From: Neelides folsomi
Taxonomy: Eukaryota > Arthropoda > Collembola > Neelipleona > Neelidae
NCBI GenBank assembly: GCA_034687125.1
Contig: JAQGBZ010000116.1
Location: 62,001 to 126,000, forward strand
Direction: 5' to 3'
Length of the DNA: 64,000 nucleotides
In this document: positions 39,725 through 53,519 of the stretch, in pieces
How positions within the stretch are numbered: the first letter of the stretch is position 1
How the letters are laid out: each line of letters starts with the position of its first letter
Notes under the pieces: generated by a model
Database searches by the model: none
Told to the model about the DNA's origin: nothing
The model's input: only the letters and a program-made list of their open reading frames with translations
Made by a program: the position numbers and the translations under genes

Positions 39725-42455
39725 TTATTGGAGAGGAATAGACCTCCACAATTCGTTGTTCGGTTGATGAGACAAATCTTCCCAAAATTCCGTTCCAGCT
39801 GTGCTTACAAGATGAGCATATGGAACCGGACCAATTGAGATTTTTCCCAAGCAAATCTTGGATCCTAAATAACGATAAATTGAATCTAATATTAACTAGA
39901 TTTTCAATATTTTGTTTTGTTTATTTTAAAACGAGACTGATTACTCATAACATGTGAATTCATTAAAAATTGAAACCCATCATATAACTATCATTTGGTG
40001 ATCAAAAATTTAGTTATTACCAAGTCTTCCCCTAGCCATAAGCACGAGATGGAAAGAGACTTGAGAGAGGAGATGGTGTGGGAGAGTGACGACGAACGTC
40101 TCATTATAATTTGGCAAACTCCCCCATCGGATAAGTCGAGTCTTGCGGGATTTGATGTGGCGGCCTTGTTCTTGCAGTGACACTTTCACATACGTCGAAA
40201 CTAAAAAAATTCAAACACATTATTCAAACCAGGACTGGGGCTCTTACTCCATAGCTCATATACCCTAAAAATGTCAAGTTAAAATATGAGCAATTGAGAA
40301 CAAACTTTTATATTACTCAAACCTCTATTTCCATCTCCTAATTAATTTATTGAAATGTCAATGTCAATGAGCATTCTTAAATTGGAGAAAAATTCAATCA
40401 TAAACAGATTTAACTCCTAACCTTGAAGACATAATAAGGTAGTTAGGACATGTAATAATTATAAAAGTGAATTTCTCAGCATTTTTCCCTAACTCTTTTC
40501 AATGTGTGAGTTTTTCTAATTATACGAGTGAGAATCTGTACAGAGCTGCATGGATCAATTATAGTATATAAATAGAAGACAGTTCATTGAATGTTATTTT
40601 AGAAATGAGCTTGAAGCTTAACGAGGCGGAATATGAGAACTCACTGTGAGAGAAGTTGACTGAATAAATAAATGGTTGTAGGTGGGAAGAAAGAAATTCA
40701 TTCCCTGTCTTTTTTTCATACCCACAACACTATTTGGGGATTGAAAGAAGAGATTCATAAATATTTAGATACGAGAATCAACGGTTCACTGTTCTATATT
40801 ATTACTTAATAAAACCATATAAAACAATACGCCTCGGTTCATTCTACCTCATCCAAACACATCCGATATGTGTATTTATATTATATGCTTAAATACAAAA
40901 GAAATAAGGAACTGACTAAAAAGTAAAAGATACTTTTACTAACAGTTATTATCGCTTTCTGCATGACTCGATTTTTGTAAAGAAAAGTTATAGCGGGTTA
41001 GAATTTTAATATAGTAAAATGGTAATCCAAATAAAACAATCTTTATTTAGTATAACGAATAATGCTAATAGGTAATTAATAATTAATAGGACTATTCAAC
41101 TCTGCAACTATTGTTATTGAATGCAACATTTAATGAACAATAACCATATAGGAAAATTAATGAATTGAATAATTAGATATAAAGGAAGACATTGTTATAA
41201 ATTAAGTTATAACTCATCCTGAAAATCCGTTAAAATTACTTACTAAATTCGGAGTCGTAGTTCTCATGAAGCCCAGTAGCATCATGAACTTTGAGAGTCA
41301 AAAGACCCGGTTTGGGTTCATCCTCCCATTTGAGACTCAACGTCAGTTTGAGTCCTTCGGGAGCCGGCGGCGGAGCTTCAACTTTTCTCCACATGTGTCC
41401 ACTTCTGATGTCTTTGTCCACAAACTCCGTCCCCATCCCTTTGCAGTTCTTCAGGGGAAAGTCAAAAGACCCCAAGATGAATTTCCCTTCCAAAACACGA
41501 ACTTTCAACACTTTGGTGTGCAAAACATGTCTTCGGACGTGAAACTGAAATTCTTGGTTGAAAGCCGGCGATGAACCCTCAATCTCCCGACTCTTTTGCT
41601 TTCCTCCCCGTCCAGGATAAAGTTTAACTTGGACTGTATGAGCTAAATCCGCTGGGAAATTGGATCCAGAACTCAAATTAAATGACAAGAGTTGACCAGC
41701 ATTATTATAAAATAAATTAAATCCAATAATTGGATCTAAACATTCGTCTTGCTGGAATTGCGGATAAAATCTTTCTTCGTTCATTGGAACTTTCAATATC
41801 TCACTTCTAGAAACTCCTGAGCCAAACTCTCCTTCTTGATCTTGTTCTTGACAAGGCATTTGAATCTAATCAATATTTTATAAATAGTTCATTTAAATTC
41901 CTTTATGTTAATTAAGTAAAGTATTCAACTTACCGTTGGAACTACAAAAGTAATCGTTTTATCTGGAGTTATGATATTTTTATGAGGAACTAATTTATGA
42001 CTCATTTTTCTCCCTGACCCTGAAGATGAAGTCGGGAGCGAAGAACTTCCTAAACCCAGAAAATCTCCATTGAATCCTCTTAAACCCCTTTGTTCAACAT
42101 TTTCGCTTTTTTCACTATTGGCCGGCTGAATCATACGTTGTTCAGAAATTGGATTCAATTTTTTACATCGAATTGTCAAATAAATTAAAAAGCTGATAGT
42201 TAATAAAATTAAAACACTTAAACTGCTGACGAAAAAAGTTAGGTCATTTCTACTTAAAAGCTTCGAAATTACACTCAATTCACTTAACTCGTTTATGTCA
42301 TATGGATCAATTGCGTCACTGCTCACTTCCAGTAGTGGGGTTATTTGTTCAAAATTATTGGTTGTGGTTTCTTCTAGTATTTCACTTTCGTAATAGTCAT
42401 TTAACAAAGTTGTTAACTCTTTTATAAAGTCTTCATTCTTTTCGAAACTTTCCAT
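39725..42455 (-). CDS. Synaptotagmin-like membrane protein with two degenerate C2 domains, 4 exons
   Basis: Exons: 41934-42455, 41244-41865, 40021-40200 and 39725-39864, total 487 aa. The first 70 or so residues are acidic and would be lumenal/extracellular, followed by one membrane span (FFVSSLSVLILLTISFLIYL) ending in a cytoplasmic TIRCKKL. A Ser/Gly-rich linker leads to C2A (about residues 225-320; HTVQVKLYPGRGGKQKS, SPAFNQEFQFHV) and C2B (LLTLKVHDATGL, STYVKVSLQEQGRHIKSRKT, NYNETFVV). It closes with the synaptotagmin-type terminal helix region WEDLSHQPNNELWRSIPLQ. The acidic clusters of the calcium loops are missing: loop 3 reads VLEGKFILGSF in C2A and VLMARGRLGSKI in C2B. A calcium-independent vesicle-trafficking role is therefore likely (inference). 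Subfamily not determined. Confidence 0.87.
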
Positions 42456-44002
42456 TGTTTAAACTAAACTAAATTGTTTTAGCAGACTGTTTTTACATTA
42501 ATTATTGTATTTGAACTACAGATGTTTATTTCACTGTTACTTTTTTGTTAAAATATAATTTAACCTTAAAATGTCGAAAATTGTAATTAAATGATTTTTG
42601 TATATCATGTCCATTAGAAATAGATTTCACAATGTATTGTATCACAAAGAATTTAGGAAATAACTGTGAGTTAGATGAATAGATAAATGAATAAATAAAT
42701 AAGATCCATAAAAGTAGCAGATGTTCAATGATCCAAAAACTTATCCTCTTTGACATCCAAATACACATTTTCAAATATCAAATGGGGCATCGATCACCAT
42801 TCCCATATGTCAGACACTTTCATTGTGAAATCAACACACGATTAATTATACTTAGAAAGTATGAACTTATTAATATTGGAAGACTTTAATAACAAAATGT
42901 ATTATATATACCTGTATGTATCAAATATAGGTAAATGAATATAAACTAGGTATGTATGTAATATAAAATGTAAAATATTATATACATTTTGTGCCATATT
43001 AAAAGAACGTTTGTCTATACTTGTATAAATCCGCTACAACCATTAAAAGCTTCATCTTATAAATGGTACATAAGTCTATATGGTTTACTCTAATGTTTTT
43101 TTTCAGAGATTCTGATTTATTTCAATATAACTTTTTACAAGCCAATTTAATAATTGACATCAATTTCAAATAATTTCTAAAAAAATCGCATCCATTTATA
43201 TGTAGAATTTTAATCAAAATCAATAAAATAATACTGCATCCTATTTGAATCATAACATAAAAATATGATTTATAAACCACCGAATTTGTAAATAATTAAT
43301 TCTCATGATATAATAAATGTGTAGAATTGTAATAATTATAGGATATATTATATTGAGAATTTATATTGATTGATTCAAATAGAGAAGAAACCACTTGTGC
43401 AGGTGTACAATAAATAATCCTTTATTCATTGCTTGAACAAGCATAAAGATAATATCTTATATATTTTAATATTATGTCCAATTAATTTTTATTATTGGTA
43501 CTTATATGAGTATACCAAATAATACATAAAACTCAGATTTACATTTACCATTAGTTTAAATAAATAAGTATTTTTACATCTTTATAATTTTGATAATTTA
43601 TCGATAATTTCAATGTCAAATATATAGCTATAATTTTATTTGCTAATTGTTAAAGTAGGCCATTAACGTGCGGTTATCAATAAGTATTATAAATGTATAA
43701 TTCTATGATATAATAAGTAGACAATTAATTAAATTAATCATTTTAATACTGGATTATAAAATTAAGTAAATGTCTAAACATTTCCTTTTTCGTAATAAAT
43801 ATAAAATTGTAACTTGTATTTTATTCGATTTTACTAAAAGTCAATTTAAATAAATGTATGTACAGATTTGTATTTATGGCATAAACATGATGAGGAGAAA
43901 TTCGAATACCATTACATTAATTATAATTAATATTAAATATAAAATATTGAATTTATAAGCTACTTACGTATTTTTATAAATAATTACATAATATAACGTG
44001 GT
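42456..44002. other. AT-rich intergenic region
   Basis: 1.5 kb between two minus-strand genes, holding the synaptotagmin-like promoter and the K2P 3' UTR. Extremely AT-rich; no other coding or structured feature seen. Confidence 0.5.
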
Positions 44003-46777
44003 TTAAGTTTCCTCTTCGTCGATAATTCCAAGTCTCATTGCAAGTTGTTTAACGGAGTTGATGACTTGCTCTTGAACGAGGTTGAAGCTCATAGCAAGCA
44101 GAGCTATTCCGAATAAAAGGTAGAGAGAGCATAGCGCAATGCTTACCTGAAAGTAATTATTAAAAATTACGAGAGAAAAACAACATTGATATTTTCTTTA
44201 AATAATAAATTTACAAACTTCCGAGTCTCCTTGAGCTGGAACGAAATCTCCAAAACCAATGGTCGTAAGAGTGATAAAGCAAAAGTAAGCAGAATCAAGA
44301 AAATTCCATTTTTCCCAACTTGAGAATAAATAAGCACCCCCAATAATGTAACTCAATACGAGGAATGAGCTGTAAATTAAGACATTTTTATAAATTAATT
44401 TAAAATTGAATCAGAAGTTAATTGCATAAATCTATTTAAACAATCTGGATTTCACCATAGCCAAATAGGAACAGGACGATTCCCGACATCTTCTTCCTCG
44501 TAATCTGACTCGTCATAATCTTCATCTTCTTCGTCCCAAAGTTCAAGTTCTTCTTGACGCGGAATGAAACGTTCATGTGGCGAATGAGTTGGATGAGCTG
44601 AATGAGCTGAATGAACTGAATGGGATTGATGAGAAGGATGAGATGGATGCGGAGGAGCTGAATATAATCTGGATACACCAGGAGGACGAGTGATGACAAC
44701 TTCTTCGTCTTTGATCATTCCTTCTTCTGCATATTTGTTAAAAAGGACAGGAATAGCTGGATTCATCATTTCCCTTTCAGCAGATTTACTTGTCCTCTAA
44801 ATAAAAATATGGATTAATATTCTATTGATTATTTTCAAAATTGATATAAAGATAATAAATTGTACATGTCGTGCAGGAGTTGTCTGATGACTCTGATGAG
44901 AACTTTTCCCATAAGATCCTCTTGGAAGAGTTGTTGAAGGAACGAGGCTTTGTCGAACGAGAGAATCCACATACAATCTAATTAATCATTTTAATCATTA
45001 ATTTCCTCAAGTTTCGGAATTTTCATAATTTTCATGATAATATAATTTGAACAATTGAAAATTACAGCCCAGGATCAGAAACTGTAGACATGACTGAGTC
45101 AGACATTGCAGAATCAGCGGATCTTTGTGACACTCTTGCTGATCTCCTTATTGATCGTTTCATCTTCATGCTCCTATGCATTTACACAAACACTCATGTT
45201 ATATAAAATGTTTAAAAAAGTAAGTTATTTAAATGAAAGTTGAGAAAGTTGAATTAATTAAGTTATGATAGAAGATTATTATTAAAACCTCGAAGGAGGT
45301 CGAGATTCCCTCACTGTTCTTCCTCTTCGCATACCCCGTCGAGGTTTGGGCTTACGAGTACAAATGTAACAACACACCTTTTGAATAAATAAAAACTCGT
45401 TAAAGGAATTAAGATTCAAGACACTACATTGCTCACTGTAATATCTTTATTAGCATATTTAATATTGGAACATTTACCTTCCAGTAAATAAATCGAAAAG
45501 CATTTGCCATAAAATCCCCAATATGAGACCAACAAACGACCATAAGAGGAATTCCAATTATTGCATAAAAGATTGTCACTACTTTGCCCCAAAGAGTCTT
45601 CGGCGCAATGTGTCCATAACCTTATTACAATTCATAATACTTTAATCTCCAAATGTAAGTAATTAGTTTAAATTCATTTAATTGGTAAACTATGTATAAT
45701 TAAAATGTCAAATTATAACAAGTGCATTAATGAGAGTAATTGTATGTAATAAATACCAATTGTCGTAATGACAATTATTGAATAAAAAAGTGCTCCAGTG
45801 AAAGTCCAATTCCTCGTGTCTTCTCTTTCCGTTCCATCCCATCCTCCCTTTTTCATAGCTTTCATGAGCTCTGACTCGAACTCCTTGTAAGAAAAAAAGA
45901 TAATATTTAACTGCTGAAGACAGTCGTTAGAATCTTTTCATTCCCCCCAAACCTCAACCGTTGGAGTGTCAATAATAGGAACTGGACTAGTGTAGCTGAA
46001 GTGGTTCTAAGCATGGGAATACCTGTAGACGCTTCGATGCATTTTCTGCCCATCGGTCAGGGACAATAATATCGGCTGTCCGTGTCATAAGCCACAAGTC
46101 GTGGCTCACGGCTTCCCTCACTTTCGTCATATTTCGCTTCACCTGCGGATTCACCCTGAATTAAGCCCCAAACTACGAGCATGAACTTAATAAATATTAT
46201 TCATTACACGGAAGTAGTTAAGGGCAGTAAGGATAGTTAGCTTTTTAATTTATTGTTATTTACTAGTATTATTTACTGTCCTCATCAATGCCCTCTATAC
46301 GATATATATTAGTTATGTATATCCGGTCCTTTTTGGTTGTACTTATTTTGACATTAGACTCTAAAGTGTAATTCGTCAAATAATAAGAGGTGTTTTACTA
46401 CAGGATGTCTTAATTGGATTGTGTGCTTTTATTTAATTGGAATTTTACTGGACTTAAATATACTTTAAGTTTTTTTTATATCTTACTTGAATCTCATGCT
46501 TCCATTCAAGGGCTTCAAAAGTAAAGGCTCCGATGACACAATAGCCTAAAAATTAAATCATTTTTAATATATCGTACTTAATTGTAGGTAATATGATACA
46601 GTGATATTTGAATTATTAAATTTTCCATAAATGTTGTAAAATTGTAATTATAACAATGATTGTATTACCAACGACAAGGGATACGAGCCCAACATGGGAC
46701 AGGAGGAAAGTAGTGAGCGTTTTGCATCCAGAGAGACAAATTGAACAGCGGGATGGTGGTTCCGGTTCCTCGTCCAT
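44003..46777 (-). CDS. Two-pore-domain potassium channel (K2P), complete, 11 exons
   Basis: Background-type K+ channel subunit that dimerises in the plasma membrane and sets resting potential. Exons: 46669-46777, 46487-46545, 46023-46142, 45757-45883, 45478-45620, 45289-45377, 45066-45173, 44866-44977, 44456-44796, 44219-44369 and 44003-44147. My coordinates for the last exon give 145 nt where its translation needs 144, so one end is off by one; corrected, the model is 500 aa. M1 is [20 protein letters not shown]. Pore 1 has VITTIGYGHIAP, with M2 near [14 protein letters not shown] cytoplasmic loop of about 200 residues is Arg/Ser-rich, then His-rich ([16 protein letters not shown]), then acidic. 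M3 is [14 protein letters not shown], pore 2 has [14 protein letters not shown], and M4 is [18 protein letters not shown]. The filters GYG/GFG are intact, so it should conduct K+. A paralogue lies 15 kb away on the same strand. Subfamily unclear; the long M2-M3 loop is unusual. Confidence 0.95.
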
Positions 46778-49700
46778 TCCTCACTGATTTCTTCTTTAAT
46801 AATTAATTGCTCATTATTCCTGCTTCAATTTTAACTCCTTCCTCTTTTGGTCGTTCCCCGTTGGTCGGTTCGGCCAAGGACAAAGGAATGATTGAGTTTG
46901 AGAACAAACGCTCGACAAGAGTTCATTCTAAGGAAACTTCACTTCTTTAGATGGACAAAAGAGCTTTAATGTTAGTGTGTAAATAATGGAATCAACACGT
47001 TTTACTAAATTCCTTTTCAAGTTTCAATTCTTGCTGGTTTTCGGACTTAATTGTCATTTGCTCCCCATTTATTTACACAATGATAAAACAAAATGCTTCT
47101 TTTTATTTTGTCTGGAGATAAAGTGGAAATAAAGGGACTTGATGGGAATTGGAAGGAGTTTTTTTGCCAGATTTTGGTAAGGTTTAAAACCGCTGTTGGT
47201 TCTTTGTCTTTCAATTGAGTGAATTTAAAGTGCTAATGAACAATTTTAGATTTTAGTTAATTATTGCGATGAGAGATTTGAGTTGGTGGTTCTCCGTTTC
47301 CTTCTCCACTCCGACTGTCTCTCATCCCGTATTATTAGCATTCATTCCCTTCTTTGTAAATCCTCTGCTATGCGAACTATGCAAAATAAGAACATTAGCC
47401 CTTATAGCTCCTCTTTAATAATGAATCGCTCTTTTTATAAACTATACTTAACCACCCAATTCTTTATTTTTGCACACATACTTTCGAGTTTCGTATTTCG
47501 ACATTCTTATACATGAGATTTATTATTTCTTACTTTTAATCACCTCTGCCCAAATACAATGCAATCATTTAATATTATTCGACTGTGAGTTCATTTCACA
47601 TAAACAATTTAACAATTAAACTAACATTTTTTGGCATAATTATTCAAGATGCTTAGACTTTATATTATTTGTAGTGTTTTGAGCATAAAATCCTAAATAT
47701 AATTGTTTTTATTTTTTCATCATTTAGGGTTAAGAGAAAATCCAATTCTAACATTTACAAATGTGATACATTATCTCCATTTGTCCCGCTCAAGCATTCG
47801 TATGACAAACTGTATAATATTCAGATTTTATAGTAATATCATGTAGTTATGTCGTATATCAATTTAGTATCATATTTCATATAGCATATGAGAAAAGCTA
47901 AATCTGGGCACTTAAACAAATTAGTTCGCACTGTTCTTTGAGTTCATGCAAATGTCAAGTAATCTTGGTTGAATTTTTCTTTCTTTTGACTCTTCCCAGT
48001 CTACAACATATGCTCGTTAAAATTGAATTAATCATACTTTGTTAACAAATACACATCCTTATCTTCAATTTTGAATATTTATTTTCAATTAATTAATCAC
48101 ATTAATATTGTCCCATACAAATGTAAACAATTTCCATTTAGGTAATGAATGGCTTTCAATCCTTTCATATTACCCTGCAAAATATTATTTGAGGTACTTA
48201 AAAAATGAAAGATGATATTTGTCAAAAGTAGACGGAAACTGGCTAAAGAGGAAAATGTGCATATGCTTAAGGAATATAAATAATATTAAGTCTACAATCT
48301 ATTACATTCACAATAATAGATAATAGATATATCTGTACATATAGCTACAATATGAGAATGTTATAATGGGAGTAGTAAGAACGAAACAGAACACACACGT
48401 TGAAAAGAATCTTGTTCTTCATATTTTTAGAGTTGTCTATTGAAAAAAGTGTTTGAGTGGAGGTAAGACGTGATTTACAGTTACGTCAACTTGTAAAAAC
48501 CATTATTTTTCAGACTTTATGCAAATATGAGGATGTTGGATCACAACAGGTATAAGAAATGGTTGTTTAGAATCATTATATTAATTTACAATCCTTGGAG
48601 TTCTTGCAAAAAGAATTAGGGTGAGTAGGCTGACGGAATGAGGGAGCATTAAAAGTGTTTTAACAAGATGAATTCTTAACTATCCTCTCCAAACCTTTCT
48701 GGCGCGAGGAGAAAAATGGAGCGGAATTCGGCGGAGGAAGTTAAATTGACATTTGATATTCTTTTCCTTTGTCCGACGTCGGTGAATTGACACATTGACA
48801 TTTTCGGTGTCTTCACAAAGACCATCTCAACGTGACATTTTGGAACGGAGTCAAAGTTCGGATGCCTTTGTACATTGGAGAATGCGGTTACTGACTGTGT
48901 GAGGATCCTTATTGTAACTTCGTGAAACCCCGAAGGCTAAACTAAAAACTCCTTCCGAAGAAAACAAGATGAGGATTTATGGTGGAGAAGATGAGATGAA
49001 AAGATTAGAAATGAATTAGGACTCACATCACAAACATGCTGCATTGGCCGCTGAAGATAAACATACTTAAAATACACGTGTATTACGTTTCTTTTCAAGA
49101 CGCCTTTATTTTTCATTTTCACATAAGAGCCTTCGATCTATATTTAATTATGTTTTGATTTTCTGTTATAATTTATAGTCGAGCTGATTGAGAATTTTTA
49201 AAAAATTTTAGTTTTAAAGTTCCAACTTATGAAAATTCGAAAATTTTAATATGGCGTATAATAATATTTATGTGTTATGTGTAATAAATTTTTATCGTTT
49301 ATTTCCTAATTCATCCTGAGATTCTATATAAGAAAGAGATAGAGATGAAGATAAGAGATAAAAATAAAGGGAGGGTTCTACACTTCCCTTTCGGATTCAT
49401 CTCGACGGCTCCTCCCGGACTTTTATCTCAAGGCATAATAATAGTTTGCCCCTAAGAATAGAAGTGTCAACTAACCTCCCAACAACTTATAAACACTATT
49501 TAAAACGCTACTTGGATTTTTCCACACTGTATATAAATTATTGTAGATATATTAATATATGGGGAGGAATATGAAAGAAGTGATATATAACACATCATGA
49601 ATGTTATCTAACAATAAGTTATGCACAACTTTTGTATTTTTCAGAATATTTGGAATTCTATACTATTCATTTGCGCGCATTGTCATTATACCGAGCGAGA

Positions 49701-50905
49701 TGGTAAATCATATATTTTATATGTGCCCCAATGTATTAGAAGGAAAAATAAATGTACATATAGTCAATGCTAAAACAGTTGTTGGTACTTTTTGCACATT
49801 GTGAATTCGTCTTTCCAGTAGAATCATTTAAAAGAAATCCCACTTTCCGGCTCATCAAGTCCGAGACAACGGGGGAGACGCGTCGTTCTTTTCATTGTAA
49901 TTCCTTTTCTTCCTCCACTTTCTACCTAATTATAAACAGATTCATCCTCATGAGTGATTTCTTTTTACTCAACCTCATTATGCAACCTTTACACATGTGA
50001 ATTTATAAACAAGAAACATTTTAAAGTTAATTGTAATATTGTTACATAATTTAAATTGTACATAGGTATTTAAATGCACCTGTATTGTAAAATTCAATTA
50101 TTCATTTAGTAACTTTTTATACTTGTTTCAATTATTTTGTGCTGATCTCAAAACATGATTAAATGTATCTTGAATAATCAAATGAATAAAAATCCTATGT
50201 TTTGTATGTAGCACTATTAACTAAAATTTTAACAGTATCTCTGTATGAGAATGAAATGAAGTAACCGATGTGGAATGAATTGAAACTAGCAATAAAAATT
50301 ATATTTATTTCTCAGTCAGTCGTGTCTGCATAATACATTAATTTATAGTTAATCACTTTGGCGTTCATCTTCTAATGTCTCTTAACGGTTAATTATGACT
50401 CATTTAAATATAATAAAAAGGTAATTATGAACTATGAAATTTAATATACACTATTAAGTTCTAAATAATAAATACCTCGATGTATAAAATCATCCACACC
50501 ACGTTAAAAAATTGAAAAAATAAAATATTTCAAGTAATTAAAAATACTTACATTATAGCTGTCGTGTTCGTCCAAATATTGATATGATACGATAGTGCAC
50601 TTCCACTATACCTTACATAAATTTCTATATAACATACTTATGTAACAGCACCACTGCAGTATTCTTAAAGTTAATTCTTAACAATTAGTTAACATAAGAT
50701 AATAACATACAAATAGTATGTATAGTTTAATAGATAATTTAGCTGAATAATCTTCATAAATAAAATGAGTAATTTTTAATTGCGAATCCAAAATTAAAGA
50801 ATTGGAAAAGAATTTACCTAAGAAAATGTTGAATGCATTTGTTCAGAGTAAAAATTTCATAATTGTTGATTTGAGATGAGCATATTTAAATTTTAAAAAT
50901 TTAAA
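46778..50905. other. Large intergenic region upstream of the first K2P gene
   Basis: About 4.1 kb. The first few hundred bases upstream of the K2P start (to about 47350) and a block at about 48640-48990 are GC-richer. The latter contains the perfect palindrome CCGACGTCGG (about 48773-48782), which includes a CRE-like ACGTC core. The short frames at 47283-47516 and 49601-49804 do not resemble proteins. No RNA gene recognised. Confidence 0.45.
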
Positions 50906-52714
50906 TTATCTAAACCTTGGTCTTCGACTATTTGTTCTCCCAGAAGCCACTTCCTTAAGAGTTTCTGGCAAATTCACAGGTCTTAAAACAGGGAAAAAAT
51001 CATTTTGGATTGTCGGGGTCATAACAGAATATTTGACCTGACTCACGGACCCAATCCCATTTTTGCTATCCACGGCGTTTCTTGTGGTCACTGGAGCCTT
51101 CGTTGTCCAAAAGCTTCCTTTAAAATTCTGTCCAAATGAAAATCCAAGCGGGTCATCTTCATCGTCTGTGTTATTTTCTTCCTCAATTGGTTCAACTGTG
51201 GTTGTTCCTCTTATCGGAGCCTTCAAGAATTCATTGTAAATGCTCAATTCTTCAGGGTCAGGGCGGAATGTAATAAAGGGAATCGACGCAGCGTCTTTCC
51301 CACTCAATTTGTTCTTACTGATGGTGGAAACTGTGGAGAATAAAGGGGGGAATGGGAAGCCATAAGGCCGAACCGTTGTTCTCCTCTTCTTACTATTCTT
51401 ATTATTAAAATCAACTTCATCAGTAGGGATGTTATTCTTGAGGAATTGGGCCGTTGAGACTTGAGTCGTGCTTAAGTCTCCACTCAACAGATTTTCATCT
51501 TCACTATTTGACATACTTCCTTCTCCGAATTTTAATTCAGCGTCATTCGACACCCTTGTCGTCGTTGGAACAGTCGATTCAATCAAAGGAGTTGAAGCTG
51601 AAATGACTTTGACAGGAATCCGTGAAATCATCGTTGTTGGATTAATTGTCGAGATTCTTGATGTTGTCGTTTGGAAATGAGTAAATGTGGCGACAGTTCC
51701 TTCGCCATTCAAATTATCATTTTCTAATAAATTCTCACTCGTGGTTTGATTTTTATTGGAAAATTCTTCACTCATTATTGGCAATAAAGTCGTTGAGGAT
51801 TCAATGGGATAAATTGTCGTTGCAAATAAAGTGGCATTTTCCCTTTGCTCAATTCCTTGAATTAAACCTCCCAGAGTTAAAACTGATTTTTGAAGAGCAT
51901 TGGCCAAGGTTTGAATACTAGCTGCAAGAGTTTCAATTGTTGTTGCAAGAGACCTTAGAAGAATTCGAGGATTGTTTTCATGTTTAAGACTATTATTGTT
52001 GTTAAAATTAGTTGAGATGTAAATCGGTCTTGAAGTAACATTCCGATTAAAGAGATTTTCCTCAGCCCATGATGGAGTTCTTAATAATGGGTCTGGAAAG
52101 GGTTCGAGACTTTGCAAGGAAGTGTCTGGATCTTCGGATTTGATGATTTCTTCAGAAGAGAATGGCATATATGGGAATAGTTTGGGAGGTTGGGGCGGTT
52201 TTCTCGTTGTCGTGGACTTTCTCGCTATTGGGAAAACTGGTTTTGGGGCTGATTCAAATTGACACTTTTGAACGGCATTGTTAAAAATTGAATGTTTGGG
52301 GCAAGTGAAAGCATAAGCTATCCAAACACGATATGAGGAATTATATCGGCACAAATAGAATTTATCTCGACTGGTTGGATCTGGATAGATTTTATTTTCT
52401 TTGCAAATTTCCCCAGTGAACTGTTTGGATCCTCGGAATTCAGGCTCCGGGTATCCATCTCCATCTTCAAATATTGGAAGAAGGCCAAAAGATGATTTTG
52501 GTCGGAACACAGACTCAGAAACTCCGAATATTCCCACAAGGATCGCCAAAACCTACAAATTAAACACAAATTCATTAATTAAACCTCCAAGCTAGAATAA
52601 AATGATAAATCTCGCTCAAATACTAAAATTCTATAAATTAACAAAAATCAGTATGGCACAATTTTTGCGAATTTAAAAATTTTATACCTTTGGCCAACTG
52701 TGAATTATATTCAT
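50906..52714 (-). CDS. Secreted protein with one chitin-binding type-2 (CBM14) domain and long mucin-like tail
   Basis: Two exons, 52688-52714 (27 nt, nine codons) and 50906-52552, total 557 aa. The tiny first exon encodes MNIIHSWPK and joins in phase 0 to VLAILVGIFGVSESV, creating a signal peptide. A peritrophin-A/CBM14-type domain follows at about residues 45-105, with Cys residues in GEICKENK, YLCRYNSS, FTCPKHS and QKCQFES and the aromatic pattern typical of chitin binding. The remaining 450 residues are Thr/Ser/Pro/Asn-rich and probably O-glycosylated. A short amphipathic helical stretch (TIETLAASIQTLANALQKS) may be a coiled coil. Likely role: cuticle, peritrophic or other chitinous matrix (family inference). 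An unrelated-length neighbour with the same exon layout lies just upstream. Confidence 0.85.
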
Positions 52715-53519
52715 TCTTGATTGCATTTTATGATATGGGAGTTTATTCTTAGGAAGAAATACTTTGAAATGAAAGGTTCATTTATTGATAAATGAAAAGT
52801 GTAAAACTTGGAAAATATTGTCAAATGAAGAGGTTTTGAGGGACGATGTGATCTTGTGGACGTCTTCGAGTGAACTGCATCATCTTCCTCCAGATGAGGT
52901 TCCTTCGTTGAGGTGACAGTAACGACACAATGGTATATTGGATGATTCCCTCTATTCATCAGGATATAACGTTACCTTATGGTCCCATGCCTCTTCGAGA
53001 GACCGTAGAGAAGAATCTTTATTACCTTCAATCCACCTTCATGCACCTTGCATTTCCTTTCGTGAACATTCAGAAGGGATTGGGGTGCATTCACAGTGCA
53101 GTGACGTCTCAACCGTTTTATTTCTCTTATGCCCCATCGCAATTCCCCATCTTAATAAAGTCCTAATATATTTTATATATCCGGCATATGAAACCGTTTC
53201 CTATTAATCAAATTAATAATCGATTTCGGAGAATTATTCCACAGCTAATTAAATTAAAAGTACAGTAACTCATTCTTTGCATAGAATTATTAATTTTTAA
53301 ACCTACGTATTTTATGCACCGTTTATTCATTTCAAAATACGCCATAAATCATTTGCACAATTGTTAAATTAGTTCTTAATATTTTTAAAAAAATTCAATC
53401 ATTTTATAAGATAAATTAAGACTCTTGTTATGAGTAGATTTATTTTTAATACAAGAAAGATGATTCAATGAAATAAATTATTTTATACAAAATCTTAAAA
53501 TTAGAAAACATTTAATTAA
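52715..53519. other. Intergenic region between two chitin-binding type genes
   Basis: 0.8 kb of promoter for the 557-aa protein and 3' flank for the 128-aa protein. The part at 52840-53160 is GC-richer and has overlapping short frames on both strands with no recognisable content. Confidence 0.45.

Noticed and set aside
48640-48990. GC-rich block with a CCGACGTCGG palindrome as a bound regulatory site
   Set aside because: One 10-bp palindrome is not enough to claim a site.
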